Assembly: GCF_003076135.1 (NCBI RefSeq)
Contig: NZ_QDGZ01000009.1
Span: 1-64,000 of the forward strand
Source of the DNA: Nocardioides gansuensis
GTDB taxonomy: Bacteria; Actinomycetota; Actinomycetes; Propionibacteriales; Nocardioidaceae
Direction: 5' to 3'
Length of the DNA: 64,000 bases
The notes below the pieces were generated by a model that saw nothing but the letters and a program-made list of their open reading frames with translations, searched no databases and was not told the origin of the DNA. Below are positions 33,220-41,475 of this stretch, one piece after another. How positions within the stretch are numbered: position 1 is the stretch's first letter; the number at the start of each line of letters is the position of its first letter. The translations under genes and the position numbers were made by a program.

Positions 33220-35190
33220 GTGCACGAGGAGCGTTCCAGCCGCTCCGGTGCGATCGTCTTGGTATTGGCCCTCTGTGGCACAGCGGTGTCCCTGATGCAG
33301 ACGGTGGTCGTACCCCTCCTTCCGGACTTCCCACGGCTGCTGGGAACCAGTCCTGACAACGCCTCGTGGCTGGTGACCGTCACCCTCCTCACGAGCGCGG
33401 TCACGACGCCGATCATGTCCCGGCTTGCGGACATGCACGGCAAGCGGCGCATGATCCTGGTCTCGTTGGGCGCTCTTCTCTGCGGATCACTGCTGGGCGC
33501 GAGCAGTGACTCACTCGCGCTCCTCATCCTCGCCCGACTCCTCCAAGGATTCGCTCCAGCACTGATCCCCATCGGCATCTCGACGATGCGCGACGAGCTG
33601 CCTCCGGACAAGATCGGCGGTGCGGTCGCGCTGATGAGCGCAACGCTCGGCATCGGCGGCGCCGTAGGGCTGCCGCTCTCGGGTGTGATCTACGCAGCGT
33701 TCGGTTGGCACGCCGTCTTCTGGGCCAGCGTCGTCATGTCCGTCGGGATGCTCGTCCTGGTCCTCGCGGTGGTGCCCGAGTCGGGCGTGACCACACCCGG
33801 GCGCTTCGACTGGTGGGGGGCGATCCTCATCTCCACAGCCCTCACCTCCCTGCTGCTCGGCATCTCCAAGGGTGGAGCCTGGGGCTGGACGTCGCAGTGG
33901 ACCTTGCTGTCCTTCACGGTGGCCGCGCTCGCCTTCGCGTTGTGGGCTCCTTGGGAGCTGCGCGCCGGTGAGCCGCTCGTGGACCTGCGCACGTCGGCAC
34001 GCCGCCCGGTGCTCCTCACCAACATCGCGTCGCTGCTGGCCGGCTTCATCATGTTCAACTACCTCCTGGTCGCCACGCAGCAGCTCCAGCTTCCGGTGGA
34101 GACGGGGGTCGGCTCCGGCCTGGGGGTGACCGAGGCGGGACTGGTGATGCTGCCTGGAGGTGTGCTGATGGTCCTGATGGCGCCCGTGTCCGCCTCAGTC
34201 ACGCGACGCTTCGGCGCCCGCATCACCCTGACCGCGGGCCTGTCCGTCGCGGGTGTCGGGTACGTGGTGCGCGTGCTCCTCGACGGTTCCGTCGCCGAAC
34301 TCGTCATCGGCATCTCGATCGTCTCGGTGGGAGTCGCCATGAGCTTCGCGTCGATGCCTGTCCTCATCATGCAGTCCGTGCCCATCGGTGAGACGGCGGC
34401 GGCCAACGGGCTCAACACGGTGGTCCGCTCGATCGGCACGTCGTCGTGTTCGGCAACCGTCGCCGCGGTGTTGACGGCCGGCGCGATCACCGGCGGCACT
34501 CATCCCACTGAGACTGCCTTGCATGCCATGAGCTGGCTTGCTGCGGCCGCTGCCTTCATGGGCGCGGCCGTCGGGTTGCTCATCCCCGCGCGGACGCCGC
34601 CCGGCGCAGCCAGGACCGCCGGACGTGACGAGCGACTGCCGGTGACGCGTGGTGACGACGTGCGTCGGGCTCAGGTGGGTACGGAGGTCGTCGTGCGCGG
34701 TCGGGCCGAGTGTGCAGACGGCAGGCCAGCGCGGTTGGCGATCGTGTCGGTGCACAGCGCAGGCGGCCAGCAGGTGGACTGGGCGCGTGCCGACAACGTC
34801 GGCCGATGGTCGGTCGTGCTCCCGGCAGAGGGGGAGCACCTCGTCGTCTGCTCCGCGGAGGGTTGGGCTCCTCAGGCCGAGCTGCTCGAGCTCTCGTCCG
34901 ACACCACCACCCTGCTGCAACTCGACGAGCAGCTCATGGTCGCCGGCGACGTGTCCCGCAGCGGTCGGCCGATCGAGGACGCCCTTGTCGTGCTCACGGA
35001 CGCCGCCGGTGAGTCCATGGGAGCAACCCGGACGAACGCCGCGGGTCACTACGAGCTGCGGCTGCCCCCGCTGGGCCGATACGTCCTGACAGCCCTGGAC
35101 CCGCCCACGCGGACAGCACAGTCTCGAGACGTCGTGATCAGCGCCCAACGACGCTGTTTCGACTTCGTGCTGTCCGAGCCGCCCGAGTAG
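33220..35190 (+). CDS. MFS drug/solute transporter (DHA2-like) with C-terminal carboxypeptidase-regulatory-like domain
   Basis: A 656-aa protein. Residues 1 to about 465 form about 14 hydrophobic helices: MQTVVVPLLPDFPRLLG in the first, the loop motif SRLADMHGKRRMILVSLGAL, and RLLQGFAPALIPIGI in the fourth (antiporter motif region). After a short linker, residues about 480-656 are soluble and read as two beta-sandwich repeats. The second is IEDALVVLTDAAGESMGATR then GHYELRLPPLGRYVLTALDP, a carboxypeptidase-regulatory/CNA-B-like fold. The GTG at 33220 has GGAG upstream. It is probably an efflux pump for the compound degraded by the cluster or its intermediates. Confidence 0.85.
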   Translation: MHEERSSRSGAIVLVLALCGTAVSLMQTVVVPLLPDFPRLLGTSPDNASWLVTVTLLTSAVTTPIMSRLADMHGKRRMILVSLGALLCGSLLGASSDSLALLILARLLQGFAPALIPIGISTMRDELPPDKIGGAVALMSATLGIGGAVGLPLSGVIYAAFGWHAVFWASVVMSVGMLVLVLAVVPESGVTTPGRFDWWGAILISTALTSLLLGISKGGAWGWTSQWTLLSFTVAALAFALWAPWELRAGEPLVDLRTSARRPVLLTNIASLLAGFIMFNYLLVATQQLQLPVETGVGSGLGVTEAGLVMLPGGVLMVLMAPVSASVTRRFGARITLTAGLSVAGVGYVVRVLLDGSVAELVIGISIVSVGVAMSFASMPVLIMQSVPIGETAAANGLNTVVRSIGTSSCSATVAAVLTAGAITGGTHPTETALHAMSWLAAAAAFMGAAVGLLIPARTPPGAARTAGRDERLPVTRGDDVRRAQVGTEVVVRGRAECADGRPARLAIVSVHSAGGQQVDWARADNVGRWSVVLPAEGEHLVVCSAEGWAPQAELLELSSDTTTLLQLDEQLMVAGDVSRSGRPIEDALVVLTDAAGESMGATRTNAAGHYELRLPPLGRYVLTALDPPTRTAQSRDVVISAQRRCFDFVLSEPPE

Positions 35191-35304
35191 GTCGCACGGG
35201 CTCGTACACTGGACGCCGCGCACCTGAATATGGTGTCATGTTCGGGTCACGCTGGGTAACCGCGCTGACTCGAATCTGCCGTCCCATGCAACGAAGAGGA
35301 CCTG

Positions 35305-36321
35305 ATGTTCCACACCCGCTTCACCGAGCAATTCGGCATCGAGCACCCCATCGTCTGCGGCGGCATGACCGGCCTGGGCACCGCGCCGCTCATCTCCGCT
35401 GTCGCTAACGCCGGCGCCCTGGGATTCCTCACGGCATTGACCCAGCCCACCCCCGAAGCCTTGGTCGAGGAGATCCGGAGGACGCGCGACCTGACCGACA
35501 AGCCGTTCGGGGTCAACCTCACCATCCTGCCGACGATCGACCCGGTTCCGTACGACGAGTACCGAGCCGCGATCGTCGAGGCCGGCATCAGGATCGTCGA
35601 GACCGCCGGCTCCAGCCCGGAGCCGCACCTACCGGACTTCCATGCAGCGGGCGTCAAGGTCATCCACAAGGCTACGTCCGTGCGCCATGCTCTCTCGGCT
35701 GAGCGCAAGGGCGTCGACGCCATCAGCATCGATGGCTTCGAGTGCGCCGGCCATCCGGGCGAGGACGACGTACCGGGCCTCGTGCTCATCCCGGCGGCCG
35801 TGCGGGTGCTCTCGATCCCTGTCATCGCCAGCGGCGGCATCGCCACGGGTCAAGGTCTCGCTGCCGCGCTGGCGCTCGGTGCCGACGCCGTCAACATGGG
35901 GACCCGCTTCATGGCGACCGATGAAGCACCCGTGCATCCGAACGTGAAGGCCCAGATCGTGGCCAACACCGAACGGGACACCGTCGTGGTGTTCCGTGAG
36001 TTCAAGAACAGTGCGCGCGTGGCGAAGAACTCCATCTCGGAGCAAGTCGCCGCGATCGGCAGCCGCCCGGGAGCCACCTTCGCCGATGTCGCGCCGCTTG
36101 CCTCGGGGGTCCGCGGGAGGGCGAAGGTGCTGGACCAGGGCGAGATGGACGACGGCATGTGGTGGGCAGGCCAGACCCAGGGACTCATCCACGAAGTGGA
36201 CTCGGTGGACAACGTCGTCAGGACGATCATCAGTGACGCCGAGCGGGCGATCGCCCGTGTGTCGAGCCTTGTCGGCGGCGTCGAGCAGCGGCCACGTCTC
36301 AGGGTTCCCCCGTCGCGCTGA
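35305..36321 (+). CDS. Nitronate monooxygenase-family FMN enzyme
   Basis: A 338-aa TIM-barrel flavoprotein of the 2-nitropropane dioxygenase family. It has FGIEHPIVCGGMTGLGTAPL, NAGALGFLTAL, DKPFGVNLT, the FMN-phosphate segment IPVIASGGIATGQGLAAALA and GADAVNMGTRFMAT. GAGGA precedes the ATG. Members oxidise nitronates or, as the steroid-ring enzyme IpdC, reduce CoA-ester intermediates; the cluster context makes either plausible. It converges with the TetR gene at 36364. Confidence 0.85.
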   Translation: MFHTRFTEQFGIEHPIVCGGMTGLGTAPLISAVANAGALGFLTALTQPTPEALVEEIRRTRDLTDKPFGVNLTILPTIDPVPYDEYRAAIVEAGIRIVETAGSSPEPHLPDFHAAGVKVIHKATSVRHALSAERKGVDAISIDGFECAGHPGEDDVPGLVLIPAAVRVLSIPVIASGGIATGQGLAAALALGADAVNMGTRFMATDEAPVHPNVKAQIVANTERDTVVVFREFKNSARVAKNSISEQVAAIGSRPGATFADVAPLASGVRGRAKVLDQGEMDDGMWWAGQTQGLIHEVDSVDNVVRTIISDAERAIARVSSLVGGVEQRPRLRVPPSR

Positions 36322-36363
36322 GCCGCCCCGACCTGCGTGCCCTTCGTCAGGCGCAGAGGGGTG

Positions 36364-37014
36364 TCACTTCTTGCGCATGGCGTCCCGCCCGGGGAGGTGG
36401 TGGTCGATGCGCAAGGCGTTGCACCACAACCGCGTCGCGGTGTAGACGAGCTCCTCGAAGTCGCCTCCATCGTTGAGCACGAACGTGGCGTACGCGAACC
36501 TGCTGATCATGCCGGAGAGCACGCGTGAGGCCATCACGGGATCGAGGTCGGGATCGGCGAGACCTCGCTCCTGCAGGTCCTTGATCGCACGGGCATTGCG
36601 TTCGACGAAGACCCACCCGCGGGCGCGCCGCAGCTCCCGGACTTGGGGATCGATGTTCGAGACCTGCTCCAGCAGCTGCATGAGCTTCGCATTGCGCCGG
36701 TAGCTCTCGAGATAGGCACGATTGCTCGCCTCGATGATCGCGGCCGGGTCGTCGACTCCATCGACGTGCTCCATCCCGGGGTGGAGCATCTCGTTCTTCG
36801 TTGCCTCCATGACGGCGGCGAAGATCTCCTCCTTGTCGTTGAAGTACGTGTAGAAGGTTCCGGTAGAGCAATTGGCTTCCGCGGTGATGTCGCTCAGCCG
36901 GGCATCGAGATAGCCGTCACGCTCGAAGATGACTCGCGCAGCGTCGACAAGGGCTTGGCGCGTGCGCACGCCTCGGCGCGTGACCGGTGGCCTGCGAGCA
37001 GTGTCTTCAGTCAC
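36364..37014 (-). CDS. TetR-family transcriptional regulator
   Basis: A 216-aa repressor. The HTH reads RQALVDAARVIFERDGYLDA, then LSDITAEANCSTGTFYTYFN and DKEEIFAAVMEATKNEM. GTG start at 37014 with a purine-rich AAGGGGAAAG upstream. It is paralogous to the regulator at 40612 along its whole length, including NRAYL..YRRNAKLM and LWxNALRI. It is divergent from the crotonase at 37262, with a TGA-N8-TCA site between them, so it probably controls the 37.3-40.6 kb genes. Confidence 0.9.
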   Translation of the reverse strand: MTEDTARRPPVTRRGVRTRQALVDAARVIFERDGYLDARLSDITAEANCSTGTFYTYFNDKEEIFAAVMEATKNEMLHPGMEHVDGVDDPAAIIEASNRAYLESYRRNAKLMQLLEQVSNIDPQVRELRRARGWVFVERNARAIKDLQERGLADPDLDPVMASRVLSGMISRFAYATFVLNDGGDFEELVYTATRLWCNALRIDHHLPGRDAMRKK

Positions 37015-37174
37015 GGAGTCTTTCCCCTTTACGCAGGTTGCCTGATCGCGAGGTGCAGCCCACGTCGTGCGGCGAACGCCGATGCCCGACGTGTCTTGTG
37101 GAGCCGCCTACGGTACTCGGCGAGGAGTGCGGGGCAGCGCGTGCCACCTGTGCGCGAGCATGGTAGCTTTCGGG

Positions 37175-37194
37175 AATGAGCATGAGGTCAACTT
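37175..37194. promoter_or_regulatory. TTGA-N8-TCAA-like operator between tetR and crotonase
   Basis: AATGA-GCATGAGG-TCAACTT, a slightly degenerate member of the six-site family, in the divergent promoter region. Confidence 0.45.
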
Positions 37195-37261
37195 CATATC
37201 TGCGCACACTTGCCCAGCCTGGCATTGCCTCAGAGGCTTCCACGGAGCACGGAGGCTCTTG

Positions 37262-38110
37262 ATGGTTGGTGCAGATGCTGGTCATGGAAGCGACGACGTG
37301 CTCATCGACGTCACTGAGGGCGTCGGCACCATCACGCTCAACCGACCCGACCGCCGTAACGCACTCTCGGGCGCGATGATCCGTGGACTCATCGTCGCCT
37401 TGAAGGAGATGGAAGCATCCCGTGAGGTCGGGGCGATCGTCCTCACTGGCGCGGGCGGGGCGTTCTGCGCCGGTGGCGACGTCCAGTCCTTTCACGATCA
37501 GGGGGGTGAAGGGGCTGGGTCCACCCAGGTCGACACAGCCGCAGTGGAGGAGCAGCGCCGCGACCAAGAAGAGACTGTCGGCCGCATCTACCGGTGCCGA
37601 AAGCCCGTTCTCGCCTCCATTCCTGGCGCGGTGGCCGGAGCAGGAATGGGCCTCGCGCTTGCCGCGGACCTGCGGATCGGGTCGCCCCGCACCGTGTTCG
37701 CAACTGCCTTCGGGGCCGTCGGACTGGCCGGCGACTTCGGCGTTGCGTGGCTGCTCGACCGGGTGGTCAGCCCGGCCAAGGCGCGCGAGCTCATGTTCCT
37801 GAACCCGCGCGTCCGTGGCGAGGAATGCCTCACCCTCGGACTGATCAACTGGTTGGTCGCTGAAGAGGACCTGGAACAGCGGGCCCGCGAGATCGCTACG
37901 CAGCTCGCCAACGGACCCTCGCACGCGCTCGATGGGATGAAGCAGAACCTCCTACGGGCGCCTCACGAGGCGCTGACGGCCTCGATGTATGCCGAGGTGC
38001 CCCTGCACAAGGCGACCGGTCTGACCGAGGAGCATGTCGCAGCGGTCAAGGCCTTCGTCGACAAGGTGAAGCCGTCCTTTGGCCGTCAGTGGCACGAGGA
38101 GCTCCGTTGA
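37262..38110 (+). CDS. Enoyl-CoA hydratase/isomerase (crotonase) family protein
   Basis: A 282-aa crotonase. It has VGTITLNRPDRRNALSGAMI, the oxyanion motif GAFCAGGDVQSF, IPGAVAGAGMGLALAADLRI and AVGLAGDFGVAWLLDRVV, where the glycine-rich GLAGD replaces the usual GxxPE. GGAGG at 37251-37255 sets the ATG at 37262. The C-terminal HKATGLTEEHVAAVKAFVDK is typical. It is upstream of the acyl-CoA dehydrogenase/kinase pair and probably in the same pathway. Confidence 0.9.
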   Translation: MVGADAGHGSDDVLIDVTEGVGTITLNRPDRRNALSGAMIRGLIVALKEMEASREVGAIVLTGAGGAFCAGGDVQSFHDQGGEGAGSTQVDTAAVEEQRRDQEETVGRIYRCRKPVLASIPGAVAGAGMGLALAADLRIGSPRTVFATAFGAVGLAGDFGVAWLLDRVVSPAKARELMFLNPRVRGEECLTLGLINWLVAEEDLEQRAREIATQLANGPSHALDGMKQNLLRAPHEALTASMYAEVPLHKATGLTEEHVAAVKAFVDKVKPSFGRQWHEELR

Positions 38111-38201
38111 ACGTCGGCCACACATGCGCGGTACGACTGTTCGCCGTGGGCCGGATGACCTTTTGCTCCCCTCGGGCTGGCGCGTTCGCGAACATTGGTC
38201 T

Positions 38202-38223
38202 AAGTTGAATCCGACCTCAACTT
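38202..38223. promoter_or_regulatory. AAGTTGA-N8-TCAACTT operator before acyl-CoA dehydrogenase
   Basis: A perfect seven-base inverted repeat with an eight-base spacer (ATCCGACC), 40 bases before the acyl-CoA dehydrogenase ATG. It is the best-formed of the six related sites together with 41306-41327. Confidence 0.6.
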
Positions 38224-38263
38224 CGATCAACGCATGGCACTTCTTAGAAGCTGGAGCAAGAGC

Positions 38264-39523
38264 ATGGATTTCGAGCTGACCGACCGCTGCAAGGACTTCC
38301 AGGAGCGCGTGGGTGCGTTCATGGACGAGCGGATCTATCCCGCCGAGGCGATCTACGCGGAGCAGATGCGCGAGGCAGGCGACCCGAACTTCCACCCGCC
38401 GATCCTCGAGGAGCTCAAGACAGAAGCTCGCGCACGCGGGCTGTGGAACCTCTTCCACCCGCACAAGGAGTGGGGCCCCGGCCTGACGAACGCGGAGTAC
38501 GCGCCACTCGCCGAGCTCATGGGCCGAAGCCCGCACCTTGCACCGGAGGCGATGAACTCGAACGCGCCCGACACGGGCAACATGGAGATCCTGACGCTCT
38601 TCGGCACCGAGGAGCACAAGGAGAAGTGGCTGCGGCCGCTGCTCGACGGCAAGATCCGCTCGGCGTTCGCGATGACCGAGCCGGCAGTCGCGTCCTCGGA
38701 TGCCACCAACATCGAGACCCGCATCGAGCGCGACGGCGATGAGTACGTCATCAACGGCCGGAAGTGGTGGACCTCCAACGCGCTGCACCGCAACTGCAAG
38801 GTGCTGATCGTCATGGGCAAGACCGACCCCGACGGACCGCGCCACGCCCAACAGTCGATGCTCGTGGTCCCGATCGACACGGCCGGAGTGACCATCGTCC
38901 GAGGGCTGCCAGTCTTCGGCTACTGGGACCGGGAGGGCCACGCCGAGATCGTCTTCGAGGACGTCCGCGTCCCGACGTCTGCCCTCTTGGCAGGCGAGGG
39001 CGAGGGCTTCGCCATCTCCCAGGCGCGCCTCGGCCCCGGCCGCATCCACCACTGCATGCGGTCGATCGGAATGGCCGAGCGTGCTCTCGAGCTCCTGTGC
39101 CAGCGCTCCCTCTCGCGCGTCACCTTCGGCCAGCCCGTGGCCGACAACGCCAACATCCGCGACTGGATCGCGGAGGCGCGCATCGAGCTGGAGATGATCC
39201 GCCTACTGACGATGAAGACGGCCTGGCTGATGGACACCGTCGGCAACCGGCACGCACGCGTCGAGATCGCGGCGATCAAGGTCGCGGCCCCGCAGGTCGC
39301 GCTGAAGATCATCGATCGGGCGATCCAGGTCCACGGCGGCGCCGGCGTCTCCGACGACTTCCCGCTTGCCAACTTCTACGCCCACCAGCGCACCCTGCGT
39401 CTGGCGGATGGCCCCGACGAGGTGCACAAGCGCACGATCGCCCAGCGTGAGCTGCGCCGCTGGGAGACACCGGTGACCCGCGAGGCCGTCGACGGCACCC
39501 GCGCCGCGGCGCTGGTGAGCTGA
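38264..39523 (+). CDS. Acyl-CoA dehydrogenase, ACAD10/11- or LvaC-like
   Basis: A 419-aa acyl-CoA dehydrogenase. It has SAFAMTEPAVASSDATNIET, EYVINGRKWWTSNALHRNCK, QVHGGAGVSDDFPLANFYAH and the C-terminal ADGPDEVHKRTIAQRELRRW, which places it with the ACAD10/ACAD11 group. GGAG eight bases upstream supports the ATG at 38264 over 38234. The next gene, eight bases after the stop, is an aminoglycoside-phosphotransferase-like kinase. In animals these two domains are fused and in the levulinate pathway they are separate (LvaC, LvaA). Together they remove a 4-hydroxy group through a 4-phosphoacyl-CoA. This function is inferred from family and pairing. Confidence 0.88.
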   Translation: MDFELTDRCKDFQERVGAFMDERIYPAEAIYAEQMREAGDPNFHPPILEELKTEARARGLWNLFHPHKEWGPGLTNAEYAPLAELMGRSPHLAPEAMNSNAPDTGNMEILTLFGTEEHKEKWLRPLLDGKIRSAFAMTEPAVASSDATNIETRIERDGDEYVINGRKWWTSNALHRNCKVLIVMGKTDPDGPRHAQQSMLVVPIDTAGVTIVRGLPVFGYWDREGHAEIVFEDVRVPTSALLAGEGEGFAISQARLGPGRIHHCMRSIGMAERALELLCQRSLSRVTFGQPVADNANIRDWIAEARIELEMIRLLTMKTAWLMDTVGNRHARVEIAAIKVAAPQVALKIIDRAIQVHGGAGVSDDFPLANFYAHQRTLRLADGPDEVHKRTIAQRELRRWETPVTREAVDGTRAAALVS

Positions 39524-39530
39524 GCGCTCG

Positions 39531-40553
39531 ATGACCCAGGTGGGGCTCGACGAGGCCGCAGTCTCTGCGTGGCTTGACGGCTGCGACCTCGGACTACGGC
39601 TGCCACTTACCTTCGCGCGGATCGGACTCGGCCAGTCGAACCTCACCTTCATGGTCACTGACGCCACCGGGGCGCGCCTCATCCTGCGCCGCCCCCCGCT
39701 GGGTCGGCTCCTGGCGTCAGCGCACGACGTCGCACGCGAGCACCGGATCTTGAAGGCGCTGGAGAGTACGCCGGTTCCGACCCCCGCGGTTCTTGCCTTC
39801 ACTGAGGATCCGGCGGTCACCGATGCCCCGCTGCTGGCAGTCGCGCACGTGGAAGGCCTGGTGGTCGACAACGTCCAGGTTGCGGAAGCTCTCTCGCCGT
39901 CGAGACGCGGGAGCCTCGGACTGGCGCTCGCCACCGCGCTGGAGCCCATTCACGCCGTCGACCTCGGCGCCACCGGCCTTGAAGATCTCGCCAGCCACAA
40001 GCCCTTCGCTGCGCGCCAGCTCAAGCGCTGGCGGCGTCAGTGGGAGGACTCCCGCACGCGCGACCTGAAAGCGGTGGACGACCTGGCGGACCGGCTCGAG
40101 GCCGCCATCCCTCCTCAAGAGGAAGTGACGCTCGTCCACGGAGACTTCCACCTGTCGAACGTCATCGTGGCGCCGGACGGAAGCCACGTGCGCGCGGTCC
40201 TCGACTGGGAGCTCTGCACCCTCGGTGATCCGCTGGCAGACCTCGGCTGCCTCCTCGCCTACTGGCCGGCCGATGGGGAACCTGCGACAGGTCCGTTGCT
40301 TGCCACGCGACTCCCCGGCTTCCCGAGCCGTCGCGAGATGGCGGCACGCTACGGGGACGAGACGGGTCGCAGCCTCGACGCCGTCGGGTTCTGGCACACG
40401 TTGGCTCTGTGGAAGATCGCCATCATCGCCGAGGGTGTCCGCCGCCGGACGCTGGACGACCCGCGCAATGCTGCCGAAGTCAGTGCACCGGCAGCGCACG
40501 TCGACGACTTCATCGCCCGAGCGCTCCGCGTCGCCGCAGAGGCCGGGCTCTGA
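39531..40553 (+). CDS. APH-family kinase, probable hydroxyacyl-CoA kinase (LvaA/ACAD10-11 APH-like)
   Basis: A 340-aa protein-kinase-like phosphotransferase. It has RIGLGQSNLTFMVTD (Gly-rich lid), RLILRRPPLG, the catalytic loop VTLVHGDFHLSNVIVAPDG (HGDxxxxN) and the metal motif VLDWELCTLGDPLADLGCLL. It follows the acyl-CoA dehydrogenase by eight bases. An antibiotic-resistance role is unlikely; this subgroup pairs with acyl-CoA dehydrogenases and phosphorylates hydroxyacyl-CoA esters. Confidence 0.85.
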   Translation: MTQVGLDEAAVSAWLDGCDLGLRLPLTFARIGLGQSNLTFMVTDATGARLILRRPPLGRLLASAHDVAREHRILKALESTPVPTPAVLAFTEDPAVTDAPLLAVAHVEGLVVDNVQVAEALSPSRRGSLGLALATALEPIHAVDLGATGLEDLASHKPFAARQLKRWRRQWEDSRTRDLKAVDDLADRLEAAIPPQEEVTLVHGDFHLSNVIVAPDGSHVRAVLDWELCTLGDPLADLGCLLAYWPADGEPATGPLLATRLPGFPSRREMAARYGDETGRSLDAVGFWHTLALWKIAIIAEGVRRRTLDDPRNAAEVSAPAAHVDDFIARALRVAAEAGL

Positions 40554-40581
40554 CCTTCACTCTTCAGGGCTCCAAGCCAAC

Positions 40582-40597
40582 ATTGACGTCGAATTCA
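40582..40597. promoter_or_regulatory. TTGA-N8-TCA operator before the second tetR
   Basis: ATTGA-CGTCGAAT-TCA followed by CGTTAG, 14 bases before the ATG of the regulator at 40612. Suggests autoregulation. Confidence 0.45.
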
Positions 40598-40611
40598 CGT
40601 TAGGCTCCAGC

Positions 40612-41265
40612 ATGCCCTCGTCTGGCGCCGCCACTCGCCGAACCACGGATCCAGCCAAGGATTCGGCCAAGCATCCACCGCGGACAGCGCGTGGTGCACG
40701 CACGCGTGCCGCCCTGGTGTCAGCCGCACGAGCCGTCTTCGAGCGTGACGGTTACATCGAGGCCCGGCTGGCGGACATCACGGCCGAGGCCAAGGTGGCG
40801 GCGGGGTCGTTCTACACGTACTTCGCCAGCAAGGAGGAGGTGTTCGCCGCAGTCCTCGAGAGCGTGCAGGAAGAGATGGTCCATCCGCAGGTGCGGCGGA
40901 TGATCGACAGTGACGATCCTCTGGCGGTCATCGAGGCCAGCAACCGAGCGTACCTCCTCGCCTACCGGCGTAATGCCAAGCTGATGCGGCTCCTGGACCA
41001 GGTCAGCGCCGTGGACGAGAACGTTCAAGCGCTGAGGCGCGCTCGGGGCCAGGCGTTCGCCGAGCGCAACGCCCAGAGCATCAGGGACCTGCAGGCCCGG
41101 GGAATCGCGGACGCCGAAGTGGACCCCTACCTTGCCGCGACAGCGCTGTCAGCGATGGTGAGCCGGATGGCCTACGGGACCTTCGTCCTCGGTGACCCGT
41201 GGAAGCTGGACGACTTGGTAACGGCGCTGACCCGCCTCTGGGCAAACGCACTTCGCATCAACTGA
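40612..41265 (+). CDS. TetR-family transcriptional regulator
   Basis: A 217-aa repressor. The HTH is RAALVSAARAVFERDGYIEA, then LADITAEAKVAAGSFYTYFA and SKEEVFAAVLESVQEEM. Nearly the same architecture as the regulator at 36364, with a recognition helix differing in only a few positions, so the two may bind overlapping sites. The ATG at 40612 is chosen for family length; the gene has a TTGA-N8-TCA site just upstream and no strong ribosome site. Confidence 0.9.
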   Translation: MPSSGAATRRTTDPAKDSAKHPPRTARGARTRAALVSAARAVFERDGYIEARLADITAEAKVAAGSFYTYFASKEEVFAAVLESVQEEMVHPQVRRMIDSDDPLAVIEASNRAYLLAYRRNAKLMRLLDQVSAVDENVQALRRARGQAFAERNAQSIRDLQARGIADAEVDPYLAATALSAMVSRMAYGTFVLGDPWKLDDLVTALTRLWANALRIN

Positions 41266-41305
41266 GGAACGCTCGGCCCCTGTCGCCGAGGTCGCGCATG
41301 GCCTA

Positions 41306-41327
41306 GACTTGAACTTGGGCTCAAGTC
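41306..41327. promoter_or_regulatory. GACTTGA-N8-TCAAGTC operator before SDR gene
   Basis: A perfect seven-base inverted repeat with spacer ACTTGGGC, about 90 bases before the leader ORF at 41416. Confidence 0.6.
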
Positions 41328-41415
41328 CATATTGATGTGTGGGGTGGCCCGCCTCATCACGACCCGCGCACGTGTCGCCGCCCTCGAGGGCGGGGCCGGC
41401 ACCGAAGGAGAGACC

Positions 41416-41475
41416 ATGGAATCCGTAAAGGCTGAGCTGGCCTGGGTGGCGTCATCGCGACGGAGCAAGGCATGA
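41416..41475 (+). CDS. 19-aa leader ORF coupled to the SDR gene
   Basis: ATG with a strong AAGGAGAG site, reading MESVKAELAWVASSRRSKA and ending at a TGA that overlaps the SDR ATG (ATGA). No Trp/His/Leu run suggests attenuation. It may be a truncated former gene now serving as translated leader. Confidence 0.45.
   Translation: MESVKAELAWVASSRRSKA

Noticed and set aside
35305..36321. Assigning the nitronate monooxygenase-like gene as ipdC of steroid ring degradation
   Set aside because: None of the other ipd/hsa/kst genes is in the window and the sequence fits the general family equally well.
37425..37500. GGCGCGGGCGGGGCG-like GC runs as G-quadruplex or regulatory structure
   Set aside because: They fall inside the crotonase gene and are explained by codons of the GAGGAFCAGGD motif.
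39531..40553. Aminoglycoside resistance gene
   Set aside because: The APH fold is present, but the gene is tightly linked to an ACAD10/11-type dehydrogenase, and that subgroup acts on hydroxyacyl-CoA.
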